Source: Methanolobus sp.
Lineage (GTDB): Archaea > Halobacteriota > Methanosarcinia > Methanosarcinales > Methanosarcinaceae
NCBI RefSeq assembly: GCF_030682845.1
Contig: NZ_JAUXNK010000066.1
Location: 1 to 51,912, forward strand
Length of the DNA: 51,912 nt
Reading direction: 5' to 3'
The position numbers and the translations under genes were made by a program. Positions 14,430 through 22,970 of the stretch are shown piece after piece. The notes beneath the pieces are model-generated. The model saw only the letters and a list, made by a program, of their open reading frames with translations. It was not told the DNA's origin and searched no databases. Every line of letters begins with the position of its first letter. Within the stretch, counting starts at the first letter, position 1.

Positions 14430-15383
14430 TTACACCTGTGGGCGCAAAAGAGTGCGCCACATAAATTTGTTCATGGAGATATAGTAAACTATCCCAAATG
14501 TCATAAGTGTTACGGCTTCTCTCCACGGCATCACTGCGATCACCAGCATATAAATTGTGATGATCTCCATCACCGCAACCCTTGTTAGCTCTTTTCCGTG
14601 ATTCCAGACACGCTGAACTGTTAGCAAATACACCAGGTAAAACATTACCATTGCTCCTGCAAACACATAGAATTTCATGTTGATCAGTAACAGCACAGCA
14701 ATCCCGGCAAGCTTGAATGAACTTAAGAGTGCAGCTTTGCCTGGGTACAAGAAACCTTTCTCAACCTTCGCACCAAGATACCGCAGTAAATTCGCCTCAT
14801 CTGCCTCTAAATCCTTAAGCTCTCCCTCATAAGCGATTTGGTAGAGTATCGTCAGTCCCATGTAAACCATCACCAGCCCACCAAGATAAGTGAAGGTGCT
14901 TGCAGACATGAAATAAACCCACAGCCACAGACCGAGGTAGCACAGCGTCAGTGGAATGGATTTTAGTATTGAGGTTTTGCCCAGCCCGTCGTTATACGCA
15001 TGCCCTGCGGAGTAGAACAGCAGCAGTCCTGATATTGATAATACCGGGTTGGCTGCATAGTAGTATGAGATCGCGGCTCCAAAGATCGAGAATATGAGTA
15101 AACCCCAATGAATTACCCTGTCTGCCTGCGCGATTGTTATTCTTCCCGAGACGAGGGGAAAGTGTTGTTTATTCTTGTCTTTTGAATCGTAGCCTGTTTT
15201 AAAATCAATCAGACTGTTGTGCCCATAAGATAGCCAGTGAATTAAAAGCGCGTAAACTCCTATGAGTAGCCCGAAGCAGGAGAATACGCGCCCTCCACCA
15301 ACATGATACGCTACGAGCATGGTGATGATTGTGGCAGGAGCTGTGTGCGCTCTTGCCAACTGTAAATAATCTTTCAGAGCCAT
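14430..15383 (-). CDS. UbiA-family prenyltransferase (second of pair)
   Basis: A polytopic membrane enzyme moving an isoprenoid group onto an aromatic or glycerol-phosphate acceptor. The first metal motif is in HNSLIDFKTGYDSKDKNK (N56, D60, D66), then HFPLVSGRI, and the second Asp-rich motif is YEGELKDLEADE. About eight hydrophobic segments follow the usual pattern, and at 317 residues it is full length. In archaea this family includes geranylgeranylglyceryl-phosphate transferases and quinone or chlorin prenyltransferases; the acceptor cannot be told. It overlaps the upstream UbiA gene by 10 bases. Confidence 0.85.
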   Translation of the reverse strand: MALKDYLQLARAHTAPATIITMLVAYHVGGGRVFSCFGLLIGVYALLIHWLSYGHNSLIDFKTGYDSKDKNKQHFPLVSGRITIAQADRVIHWGLLIFSIFGAAISYYYAANPVLSISGLLLFYSAGHAYNDGLGKTSILKSIPLTLCYLGLWLWVYFMSASTFTYLGGLVMVYMGLTILYQIAYEGELKDLEADEANLLRYLGAKVEKGFLYPGKAALLSSFKLAGIAVLLLINMKFYVFAGAMVMFYLVYLLTVQRVWNHGKELTRVAVMEIITIYMLVIAVMPWREAVTLMTFGIVYYISMNKFMWRTLLRPQV

Positions 15384-16291
15384 GCCATCGACTCCTTAAC
15401 GAACATAATTATATAAATAAGCCCAAGCCCCGCGTAAAATACTAACCACGACCTGTTATTTTCAAATCTCGTGTTTTCTTTTTCCAGACCCTCAAAGAAT
15501 AGAATAGTAAGCGGCACCAGAAGTAGCATAACTGGCGCGTAGGCAAATGCATATATATACATTAACATAGAAACGGCTGCAGCGTATTTGGTGAATCCCT
15601 TTACCCCATAGGTATTTGGTATTGTCTTTATGTTAAAGTTGCGGTCTGCATCTATGTCCGGGATGTCCTTGCTTCCCTGGTATGCCAGGCAGTAGAGGAA
15701 TGCAAAGATTGCATATACCCACGCGTGGTTAATATCACCATAAATGCTGAATACTGCAATGACGGGTAAGAACCCTCTTGAGACTGATACCCACGCGATA
15801 TTTAAAAATGGGTTTACTCTCCTGGGACTGAATGGTGAGAGGGAGTAAAAGACTGAGAAGAAGATCAGTATAAGTACGATTAACCCGAACCCCATCCCTG
15901 TAATGAATGCTCTCCCGATAGCAAATATCGCAAGGAGCCATGCTATCCCCATGGCTTCGTCTTTGCTCACCGCGCCCCTTGGGATTGCGCGATATGGCTT
16001 GGCTAATTTATCAAGCTCGCTGTCTGCGCTTTGGTTGATAACCTGTCCGGTGGCTTGAGCTGCAGCAAGGGTTATTCCTGCGTATATGGCGGTCTTGATA
16101 TGCTCGGCTGTTATCGCATCAAAACTAACGGCAGCCAGCACGCCAAATAATCCCGCAAGTAAAGGAGCAAGCAATGTCGCCGGTCTTACAAGCAGCACCC
16201 ATGATGTAAATTTATCCCCGAATATTTTTTGCAGTACAGGGTACTTTTTCTTGATTCCGCCGTATTCTATTTCAGGCGTAAGTCTATCCAC
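15374..16291 (-). CDS. UbiA-family prenyltransferase (first of pair)
   Basis: The canonical first motif NxxxDxxxDxxxKxxR is intact (N86, D90, D94, K98, R101 in NQSADSELDKLAKPYRAIP), and the second is SKDIPDIDADRN. Eight or so membrane segments follow. It is closer to the archaeal digeranylgeranylglyceryl-phosphate-synthase/quinone type than the second copy, and clearly not a recent duplicate. Two different prenyltransferases in one operon suggest two steps on one lipid or a specialised lipid. The N-terminus (1-25) is a soluble extension. Confidence 0.87.
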   Translation of the reverse strand: MDRLTPEIEYGGIKKKYPVLQKIFGDKFTSWVLLVRPATLLAPLLAGLFGVLAAVSFDAITAEHIKTAIYAGITLAAAQATGQVINQSADSELDKLAKPYRAIPRGAVSKDEAMGIAWLLAIFAIGRAFITGMGFGLIVLILIFFSVFYSLSPFSPRRVNPFLNIAWVSVSRGFLPVIAVFSIYGDINHAWVYAIFAFLYCLAYQGSKDIPDIDADRNFNIKTIPNTYGVKGFTKYAAAVSMLMYIYAFAYAPVMLLLVPLTILFFEGLEKENTRFENNRSWLVFYAGLGLIYIIMFVKESMAWL

Positions 16292-16292
16292 C

Positions 16293-16478
16293 CTATTCCC
16301 CGCCCCTCGCCTGCTTAACCCTCTTTAGAATAGCGTTTGATACAGCTCTCTTCACTACCTCCCCGCCGTCGGCTATACTTTCGTTTACTGTTTTCCTGAG
16401 ATCCTTTCTCAAGTCTTCTTTGATTTTATCAGGATCGATGATCCCAAAACCAAATATGCTTTTTTCTTCTTTTGGCAT
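16293..16478 (-). CDS. Small helical protein between protease and UbiA (61 aa)
   Basis: It starts M-P-K-E-E-K-S-I-F-G-F-G and then forms an amphipathic helix (DLRKDLRKTVNESI, EVVKRAVSNAILKRVKQ). It lies 1 base from the protease stop and 1 base from the UbiA start. It could be membrane-associated or a chaperone; unknown. Confidence 0.5.
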   Translation of the reverse strand: MPKEEKSIFGFGIIDPDKIKEDLRKDLRKTVNESIADGGEVVKRAVSNAILKRVKQARGGE

Positions 16479-16479
16479 G

Positions 16480-19050
16480 TTACGCTGCCTTCCCGCCTGC
16501 GTGCTGCAGGTGCGACTTGAGAATATCCCAGGTAATCATACCGTACCCATCGCTGTTGTTCTTGGTCTTGCTGGTATGGAGTTTCATAGCTTCCTTCACC
16601 ATATCCACCGAAAGTGTTATTCCCTGCTGGGCATACATCTGCCTGGCGCATGATAAGATGCCCGATACATGGGGTGTTGCCATGCTTGTGCCTGAAATGC
16701 TGGCGTACTTAAACTGCCCCGGTGACTGTGCGTCTATCAAACCTACCGTGCCGCTATTATGCACAATAATACCGTTTGCTACAAGCGTGTGGTTTTTAAT
16801 TCCTTCTACATCATATAAACTATTAATTTCTACTTCTTGTATTTCAGTAATGATGGGGTCTACTGGAATAACACTTTTGATCTCAGATACGATTTCTGTT
16901 TTCTTTTGATGTATTTCTTCTTCCCAATACCTCAATACTTTCCACCCCAATTCCCTTAATCTTTTATTAATATATGCATCTCTACCCCTTACTTTGGGTT
17001 TATTGTGCCAGTAATCCCCATCAGCGTATATGGCAATTTTTAAATCCGGTATGGCAAAATCTGCAACCGTGGCATAGTCCCCTAAATCAATTAGATACTG
17101 CGAGGTATATTTTATATTAAGCTCTTTAAGAATTGCTTCGAGTAGTGTTTCAATAATTGTTCTTTTTTCACGACTCTGTAGTGTTTTCAATCCTTTCGCA
17201 CTAATTATTTTATGCCAATCACTTCCATATTCCTTCTCTAATTTTTCCCATCCTTTTTTATATAGAGTTATAAAAAACCCAGATCGCCTCTTATCATCAT
17301 AAGAACATTTTCTGGAACAATAAACACGTTTTAATCTTTTAGGTACAGTGAATATATCTAAACATACTGGACATACCCTTTCCTCCATAACCATGCCTTT
17401 GGCTGCTTTTATTTTAGCTATTGCGTCTTTGGTGTGGTGTTTACCATAAAAAGGGTTTTTTTCTCCTAATACATCTTCTGATTTGAACTGGGTGCATGGT
17501 GAAAAGGGTTTTCCCATCTGTGCTTTATACCGACACCGTCTCGAACAGTATTTTGCAGTCTTGAAATGGGCTGGCGTGACGTATCTTTTATTACCACATA
17601 CCTCACAAATAATTTCCTTGCCTCCTCTATAATTAGGGTTGTTTTCTCCTACCAGCCGCTCGCTGCCCATCATGCCCTGGCTTATAGTAACATTGACTGG
17701 CACTTTACAGGCATCGTCTGTTTTATCATAAGAAAGCAAATGATCCCCTATATGTAGATCCTTGACCCTTACCCAGATGTTTTTTTGTTCTTTTTCTACT
17801 AGAAATTTATGATCTTCCGATGCATCTATAATATGTCCTTCATTAGTTTTAATCCGATATACTTTCTCGTCTTCTCTGCGCGGTCTTTTTGCTACTAACC
17901 CAACCATGTCTACCTCAAATTGCTGTTTTTCAACATTATAATTAATAATCTGATCCCCTTTTTTTATAAACTTAATCTGTTTGTATCCAGCCATAGTAAG
18001 TATCCGTGTATAATAACTTAAACAATCTATCCTGTATCCGGGCGCTATTACATCTGGTTTTGTGAGACCGTCTCCTTTCGTAGGTCCTCTCGATGAAAAA
18101 TCTGCAAGCTTGTTGTTGATAGTATCCCATGCGCCTACTGTCAGGGCTTTTTCTACGCTTCCCGGCGAACCTACAGACTGCGCGCCTGGACCTGAGTTGC
18201 CCGCGGCTACAACAGGAATAATGTTGTGCTCAACAAGTTTATTTATAGCCTCAGCCTCCGGGTTCTCAGCGTCAGGCGGCGCTTCGTTTGACCCAAGTGA
18301 CATCGAGACTATGTCCGCACCTATCTCTATCGCCATAGACATTGCTTTGAGTATATCTGAGGTTGAGCCCATGCCGACAACGTAGCCGAGCGACTGAATA
18401 CTTATCAGCGTGGTATCCGGAGCCATACCTTCTACTTGCGCGTTATAGGCATGATCTAATTGATAACTTCCCGCTATAGTCGTGCTCACATGGGTGCCAT
18501 GTCCGTTATTATCATAACCCAGCATCCCTTTTTCTGGCGCTGCTGTACGGGTGATGAAACGCCTTGCCTGTGGATGACTTGCGCGAATTCCGGTGTCGAT
18601 AACGACAACCTTGACCCCTTTGCCTGTGAACCCTTCCTGGTTGGCTTTATCCGCGCCTATCACGCGCTTGGTATAATATGTTGTGGTAAACTGCTTCCCG
18701 CGCCTGTCTGTAAATACCCCGTCCTGGAATGCATACTTGATGAGGTCCGGGTACATCTTCTCAACTTTTACGCTTTCAGATAAGTCTTCAACGAGATCTG
18801 CGATCAGGGGTATAGATACCATGTTAAACATTCGTATCTTCTTTAATCCAAATAGAGATGTCATGCCTTGAAAATCGAGGAGGTGTGGTAGATTAAAGGA
18901 CTTGCGGATTTCCTGCAGTTCAGTTATGAGTGAGTCAAAGAGGTTTTCTTTGGATTTTATAATTACAGGGGTTATAATACCACGCCTATATTTAGTCATT
19001 AATCCTTGTGTTAGTGCGCGCCTGAGCATAGTCCACCTGTAATTATACAT
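16480..19050 (-). CDS. Subtilisin-like serine protease interrupted by an intein
   Basis: Subtilase family (S8). Residues 1-100 look like a propeptide. Catalytic residues are D152 (VVVIDTG), H184 (NGHGTHV) and S789 (ISGTSMATPH), with oxyanion Asn N285 (AAGNSGPG). A 423-residue intein (343-765) sits between the DVIAPGYRID block and the catalytic serine loop, so the protease is inactive until splicing joins an extein of about 433 residues. No clear signal peptide or cell-wall anchor is visible, so it may act inside the cell or in a particle. In viruses such proteases can mature structural proteins; here that is an inference. An alternative start is ATG 19029. Confidence 0.88.
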   Translation of the reverse strand: MYNYRWTMLRRALTQGLMTKYRRGIITPVIIKSKENLFDSLITELQEIRKSFNLPHLLDFQGMTSLFGLKKIRMFNMVSIPLIADLVEDLSESVKVEKMYPDLIKYAFQDGVFTDRRGKQFTTTYYTKRVIGADKANQEGFTGKGVKVVVIDTGIRASHPQARRFITRTAAPEKGMLGYDNNGHGTHVSTTIAGSYQLDHAYNAQVEGMAPDTTLISIQSLGYVVGMGSTSDILKAMSMAIEIGADIVSMSLGSNEAPPDAENPEAEAINKLVEHNIIPVVAAGNSGPGAQSVGSPGSVEKALTVGAWDTINNKLADFSSRGPTKGDGLTKPDVIAPGYRIDCLSYYTRILTMAGYKQIKFIKKGDQIINYNVEKQQFEVDMVGLVAKRPRREDEKVYRIKTNEGHIIDASEDHKFLVEKEQKNIWVRVKDLHIGDHLLSYDKTDDACKVPVNVTISQGMMGSERLVGENNPNYRGGKEIICEVCGNKRYVTPAHFKTAKYCSRRCRYKAQMGKPFSPCTQFKSEDVLGEKNPFYGKHHTKDAIAKIKAAKGMVMEERVCPVCLDIFTVPKRLKRVYCSRKCSYDDKRRSGFFITLYKKGWEKLEKEYGSDWHKIISAKGLKTLQSREKRTIIETLLEAILKELNIKYTSQYLIDLGDYATVADFAIPDLKIAIYADGDYWHNKPKVRGRDAYINKRLRELGWKVLRYWEEEIHQKKTEIVSEIKSVIPVDPIITEIQEVEINSLYDVEGIKNHTLVANGIIVHNSGTVGLIDAQSPGQFKYASISGTSMATPHVSGILSCARQMYAQQGITLSVDMVKEAMKLHTSKTKNNSDGYGMITWDILKSHLQHAGGKAA
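16756..18024 (-). other. Intein with EDxHD/VSR-like homing endonuclease
   Basis: The intein begins CLSYYTRILTMAGYKQIKF (Cys1) and ends ANGIIVHN followed by Ser+1, the full N- and C-terminal splicing blocks; block B is SEDHKFLV. Between them lie two CxxC-type zinc knuckles (CEVCGNKR..CSRRC and CPVCLDIF..CSRKC), a NUMOD3 motif (GEKNPFYGKHHTKDAIAKI) and a C-terminal nuclease fold (VADFAIPDLKIAIYADGDYW..NKRLRELGWKVLRYWEEEI). The last part matches VSR-type (PD-(D/E)XK-related) homing enzymes rather than LAGLIDADG. All splicing residues appear intact, so it is probably active. Confidence 0.85.
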
Positions 19051-19083
19051 ACTCCAATTATGTTTAAAAGGTTTTTGTACTTT

Positions 19084-19383
19084 TCAACCTCGCAATCCGA
19101 TCAATATAGTTGCAATGAATGTAATGATGAGGATTATAAAAGATGTACATAACCACAACCGACTATTATTATTGCCTCTGCCCCATGATATGTACTCCCA
19201 TACACGTTCGTGAAAATAATACAAAACTATTCTTATTATATGAAAACTCAATGTAACTGCTGCCGCGCTTTCCCACTTGTTTGTGAAACTATATGTGAGC
19301 GGCAGCAGGATGATAACTCCCAGAATGCGCCAGGTAAAAGATTTTGTCCAGCTTCGTATTTTTAAATCTATTATGTTCGGCAT
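19084..19383 (-). CDS. DUF2061 membrane protein
   Basis: The N-terminal half carries the DUF2061 pattern: SFTWRILGV, then a hydrophobic strand and IIRIVLYYFHERVWEYISWG. These are short membrane proteins of unknown function, found in bacteria and euryarchaea, often near sulfur or envelope genes. Here a third membrane segment (LWLCTSFIILIITFIATILIG) is added at the C-terminus. It lies 8 bases downstream of the orc1/cdc6 stop. Confidence 0.8.
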   Translation of the reverse strand: MPNIIDLKIRSWTKSFTWRILGVIILLPLTYSFTNKWESAAAVTLSFHIIRIVLYYFHERVWEYISWGRGNNNSRLWLCTSFIILIITFIATILIGLRG

Positions 19384-19391
19384 TTCTTACC

Positions 19392-20570
19392 TCATAGTTT
19401 TGACTGTATTATTATGGGTTTAAACTCCTCGAACCTAACGTCTTCGGTTACCGCTTTTTCAATTATTTCAACCGGATAATTTAAATCTACTGTCTTCCAT
19501 CTACCCATCCTCCCCTTGAATATAAGGGCTGTGGATACCAACCCCATTTCCTCAAACTCTATGAGTATGTCTGTGACTCTTCTTTGTGTTAGTTTGTCAA
19601 TACCAATAATTGTTACAATGTTATTATATTGTATATATATAGTCCCTGTTGTTGGCAACTCTGTGTCTCCTTTTTTCTTTCTTGCTTTTATATCTCTAGC
19701 TATCGCAAGAACAACAGCTTTCCCCTGCCCCGGTAAAGTTCTTATTATATTTGCTGCCCCCTCAAATTCAATCGTCTCTCTGGCTTTTTTGATATGCTCT
19801 TCTGTTATTTTCTGTGCTGATTCTTTTTCTGCTATCGCGGCTGCTATACCCAGCATCTGTATTGCTCGCCTAGCATCGCCGTGTTCCTGTGCAGCATACG
19901 CAGCGCATAACGGGATTACGGTACTTTCATACGTATTTTCATATAGTCCTGCAGCAGTGCGTTCGTTTAAAATATCTCTTAACTGGTTCGCGTTATAAGG
20001 AGGAAATATCAACTTATCAATACACGCAAACGAACTCTGCATCCCAGCGTCTAAATTTTGTGGGTATGTTATTTTATTCGATATGAATACAACTGAAATC
20101 TTTTTTTCCCCGAGATTACAATTTTCTTCTGGGCGCAAGAAAAAATCTAAAAAAGAGTTGCAGTCTTGTTTTATATTTTGTACTTCATCTAATATAAATA
20201 GAAAATGTTTTTGACTCATTTTCAATATATATTCGTAAATGCTGGAATAAATTTTTGTGTCTGTATGCCCTTTTTGATCACCCAACCCCAGAGCTTTACC
20301 GACTGTATTTATAGCGCTGTATTCGGTACGTGCTTCTCTTAATTTTATATACCATACTTGCACATTCTTACTGGTTTTCAGTTGATCAGCTACATATCTA
20401 ACTGTTAAGGTCTTCCCCGTACCAGCGACACCATAAATAATACTATTTCTCATAAGTTTTTGTGTAAGCGGCCCGAGTATTTGGTATTCAAGATCTTTAA
20501 TTTGTTTTTCTCTATGTCGAATCGTTGTAGGAAAATATGAGTTTGTAAATACCGAAGCGTCTTTGATCAA
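19392..20570 (-). CDS. orc1/cdc6: Orc1/Cdc6 origin-binding initiator
   Basis: An AAA+ initiator that binds origin boxes and loads MCM. It has Walker A GVAGTGKT (47-54), Walker B LFILDE (124-129), sensor-1 VVFISN and sensor-2 GDARRAI, then a C-terminal winged helix (about 290-375). At 392 residues it is full length. It starts beside a gene-free region full of inverted boxes that match known Orc1/Cdc6 sites in layout, so it is probably the element's own initiator. It is divergent from chromosomal copies (GLGDQKGHTDTK in the ISM region). Confidence 0.88.
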   Translation of the reverse strand: MIKDASVFTNSYFPTTIRHREKQIKDLEYQILGPLTQKLMRNSIIYGVAGTGKTLTVRYVADQLKTSKNVQVWYIKLREARTEYSAINTVGKALGLGDQKGHTDTKIYSSIYEYILKMSQKHFLFILDEVQNIKQDCNSFLDFFLRPEENCNLGEKKISVVFISNKITYPQNLDAGMQSSFACIDKLIFPPYNANQLRDILNERTAAGLYENTYESTVIPLCAAYAAQEHGDARRAIQMLGIAAAIAEKESAQKITEEHIKKARETIEFEGAANIIRTLPGQGKAVVLAIARDIKARKKKGDTELPTTGTIYIQYNNIVTIIGIDKLTQRRVTDILIEFEEMGLVSTALIFKGRMGRWKTVDLNYPVEIIEKAVTEDVRFEEFKPIIIQSKL

Positions 20571-20685
20571 AGGAATCCCTCATTCCTTAAGAAGTGTATC
20601 TATTCTATTATACTTTTTGGTTTATGTATCCCGTAACGGTTTTCCTTAGGAAGCTTCGGAAGTGTGGAGGGGAGAGAGGGACCAC

Positions 20686-20937
20686 ATTTCCGAAGGAACT
20701 TTGGTTTTTCTCTCCCTTAGATACCCACTCATATAATATTTGAAGAATAATACACTATCCACTCAACCGACTACTTTGTCGTTTCATCTATATAAACGTT
20801 TTGTAGAACTGCTGAAATAATTTATATAAGTATATCCTATCTATAATTCTATTCTATCCTATGTTATTACTGTTAGTAATACTTCCTTCGGAAATCATAT
20901 TTTGGTTGGAGCTAAAGTATAGAGTTCCTTCGGAAAT
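20686..20937. repeat. Inverted ORB-like boxes, TTCGG type
   Basis: ATTTCCGAAGGAACT (20686-20700) is the exact reverse complement of AGTTCCTTCGGAAAT (20923-20937), and a one-base variant ACTTCCTTCGGAAAT lies at 20881-20895. The right box is followed by GGGG. The boxes face each other across an AT-rich spacer, the usual arrangement around an archaeal unwinding element. Confidence 0.75.
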
Positions 20938-20971
20938 GGGGAGTCTCCGTCCCCAACAATCGTCGATATTA

Positions 20972-21009
20972 ATTTCGTTAATTGTCGATTATTTCGTTGA
21001 TTGTCGATT
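20972..21009. repeat. 19-bp iteron pair
   Basis: ATTTCGTTAATTGTCGATT (20972-20990) is followed directly by ATTTCGTTGATTGTCGATT (20991-21009), a tandem repeat with one mismatch. Further ATTGTCGA/TCGACAAT half-sites lie at 20957-20966 and 21015-21023. They may be binding sites for a second, element-specific initiator or partition protein. Confidence 0.7.
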
Positions 21010-21038
21010 AACCCTTCGACAATTATACACCCCCCGTC

Positions 21039-21106
21039 ATTTCCTATGGAACTTTAAAAGATGTCTGGGCGAATACTCCTCAGAAGCGAATAGTTCCATA
21101 GGAAAT
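21039..21106. repeat. Inverted ORB-like boxes, ATAGG type
   Basis: ATTTCCTATGGAACT (21039-21053) is the exact reverse complement of AGTTCCATAGGAAAT (21092-21106). The first has a CCCCCC run on its left and the second a GGGG run on its right, so both carry the G-string on the outer side, as in origin recognition boxes. Confidence 0.75.
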
Positions 21107-21113
21107 GGGGTGT

Positions 21114-21182
21114 GTCTTACAAACACTCTTACAAGACCTCTTATAAAAACTCTTAAATACATTGTAAGACTCTCTATAAGAG
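21114..21182. repeat. Nested inverted repeats before the plus-strand operon
   Basis: GTCTTACAA (21114-21122) pairs with TTGTAAGAC (21162-21170), and CTCTTATA (21138-21145) pairs with TATAAGAG (21175-21182). The set ends two bases before the ATG at 21184. TTATAAAAA and TTAAATAC inside could serve as TATA box. It is probably the promoter/operator of the structural operon. Confidence 0.6.
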
Positions 21183-21183
21183 C

Positions 21184-22425
21184 ATGACACTCGAGCACAA
21201 CGAACCAGAAGGTACATGGATTCCTTTATGTGATTTATGTAACTGGAAGGGCGAGACGCACCCAGAGCAGGGCAAAGCACAGGCGGAATATCAGCGCCAT
21301 TGTAAAACACCCGAACACAAAAAGAATAAACAAAACGCTGCAGATGAGGCGTTAGGCGGAGCAGGTAGAGGGGAGACCCCATTAGGAGAAGAGAAGCAGC
21401 CCCCAAAACTCATAGAAAAAGAGAGTATGTTCGGGGCGCCCGCGATAGAAACACTCTCTGAGGAAGAAACCGTCCTGTTTTATGGGGAAGAAGGGATCCA
21501 GAAGCTAAAGCGAGTGAAGCTTGATAAGCTACTCACCATAATGCCAAAAATGTCCTCCAATATTAAAACATGGGTTATGACCCAGTATGATCAGGACAAT
21601 GCCGCGCAGACAGACTATAATGCTCTGTACATGCTTCTCATAAGCTCACAAATTGACCCCAGGTTTGCGCAGCGGGTGGTACAGAACGTCATAACCCTGG
21701 AGCAGAAACTGCGCGCCCTGCTCCAGCAAAGACTGCAGCAAAACACACCATTCTTTTCACCATTGCAGCCGCAGGGAGGGCAGCCGAATGCTCAGCCGTT
21801 TTTTGTAGTCACACCAGAGGGCAGGATACAGCAGATGCCACAATTCTTTAACCCAACAAACACAGGCGCGCCGAACCCCAGTCCAGGGGGGCTGGTATTT
21901 ATGCAGCCGCAACCCAAAGAAGATCTGAGGATGGAGAGGGTTGAAAAAGCTATCGAGGGTCTGGCAGCAAAGATAGAAACTTTACAGAAACCCGAACCGA
22001 AAGAAGAGAAAGATGTTGAGGAAATGATAGAGGAAGCTGTATTCAAGGCAACGGAAAAACCACAGATATCAAAAGAGGACGTTTCAGAGATCGTCACAAA
22101 AGCAATACAAAACCAAATAACAGAAAAAGAACGTGAAAGCTCTATGAACCGGCTAACCTCAGCGATGGAGACTTTAAGCGGGGAGGTTAGAGAACTCAAG
22201 CACCGACCCCCCTCAGCACCGATGCCCAAGAACATAAGCGAGGAAGGCTCGTTGGAAGGTAAAAAGCTAGACATAATCGGCAGCAAACTCGGCGACATTC
22301 ACGATACTACAAAAATAGCACTGGGATATTTAATGGGACCGGAAGGCAAACCCCCAGCAAAAAGAACCGGGAAGGATCTAACGGAACTGGATGAAAATTT
22401 GGAAAAGATAGCACAGACAGTATAG
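21184..22425 (+). CDS. Large coiled-coil protein with N-terminal zinc finger (413 aa)
   Basis: Residues about 16-46 hold CDLCNWKG and HCKTPEH, a C2H2-like finger. Residues 85-190 are helical, 190-250 are Gln/Pro-rich and probably flexible, and 250-400 are long charged coiled coils with two Pro breaks. No ribosome site precedes the ATG, so the message may be leaderless. It opens the plus-strand block beside the origin; a DNA-bound partition or scaffolding role is possible, given the Mrp/ParA-like ATPase two genes on. No family recognised. Confidence 0.6.
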   Translation: MTLEHNEPEGTWIPLCDLCNWKGETHPEQGKAQAEYQRHCKTPEHKKNKQNAADEALGGAGRGETPLGEEKQPPKLIEKESMFGAPAIETLSEEETVLFYGEEGIQKLKRVKLDKLLTIMPKMSSNIKTWVMTQYDQDNAAQTDYNALYMLLISSQIDPRFAQRVVQNVITLEQKLRALLQQRLQQNTPFFSPLQPQGGQPNAQPFFVVTPEGRIQQMPQFFNPTNTGAPNPSPGGLVFMQPQPKEDLRMERVEKAIEGLAAKIETLQKPEPKEEKDVEEMIEEAVFKATEKPQISKEDVSEIVTKAIQNQITEKERESSMNRLTSAMETLSGEVRELKHRPPSAPMPKNISEEGSLEGKKLDIIGSKLGDIHDTTKIALGYLMGPEGKPPAKRTGKDLTELDENLEKIAQTV

Positions 22426-22435
22426 GAGGAAATAT

Positions 22436-22699
22436 ATGGTAGAGAAAGGAATATTTGGCGCACTAATACCCGATGTGGAAGAGCGTGTGAACAAGCGCAT
22501 GAACGAACTCTCGGATAAGCTGACAAAAGCCACAGGCGAGATGTCAAAAGAGATCAAGGACGCAATCGCGCCGCTCATCAAAGCTCTTGATACGAACACA
22601 ATGAGAGTGGAGTTGTATACAGAGGAGTCGAAAAAGCTCCGGGAATCGATTGATAAGCTGACCGAAGTGATTAGGAGCACCAAAAAAAAGGGACAGTAA
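22436..22699 (+). CDS. Small coiled-coil protein (87 aa)
   Basis: Almost entirely heptad-like helix (ERVNKRMNELSDKLTKATGEM), with a TAGGAGG ribosome site before the ATG. The layout just behind a larger coiled-coil gene suggests a partner subunit. No family recognised. Confidence 0.55.
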   Translation: MVEKGIFGALIPDVEERVNKRMNELSDKLTKATGEMSKEIKDAIAPLIKALDTNTMRVELYTEESKKLRESIDKLTEVIRSTKKKGQ

Positions 22700-22702
22700 A
22701 CA

Positions 22703-22963
22703 ATGTACAGCTTCTGGAAGGTCGTAATATTCTATAGTTTTATATTTATAGTTCTTATCTCATCCGGCATCCAGAATAGTTTGACAAAAGCGATCATCGG
22801 GGCATATATTATAGCGCACCTGATTTTCGGACCGCTTGACTGGTATTTTTTAATTGCAAAATGCGATCGAACATTAACCAAACTCTGTATTCTACCCATA
22901 TGCAAAATGAAGATTAAATGCCCGTATGTAAATGATGGTAAACTTATTGGCTTAAAAAAGTAG
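22703..22963 (+). CDS. Small membrane protein (86 aa)
   Basis: Two hydrophobic segments (about residues 5-22, VVIFYSFIFIVLISSG, and 30-50, AIIGAYIIAHLIFGPLDWYF) and a Cys-containing basic tail with CILPICKMKIKCP, which may bind a metal or insert in the membrane surface. No family recognised. Confidence 0.55.
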   Translation: MYSFWKVVIFYSFIFIVLISSGIQNSLTKAIIGAYIIAHLIFGPLDWYFLIAKCDRTLTKLCILPICKMKIKCPYVNDGKLIGLKK

Positions 22964-22970
22964 GTGAAAA

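Larger units (their letters stand above)
20571..21183. other. Candidate replication origin
   Basis: A 613-base gene-free region between divergent orc1/cdc6 and a plus-strand gene. It holds four exact or paired 15-bp boxes of the form GTTCCnnnGGAAAT, several followed by a G-run (AGTTCCATAGGAAATGGGG), which is the layout of archaeal origin recognition boxes (TTCCAnTGGAAA plus G-string). Between the outer and inner boxes (about 20705-20880) is a very AT-rich stretch suitable for unwinding. A 19-bp iteron pair and further hairpins are also present. Confidence 0.72.
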
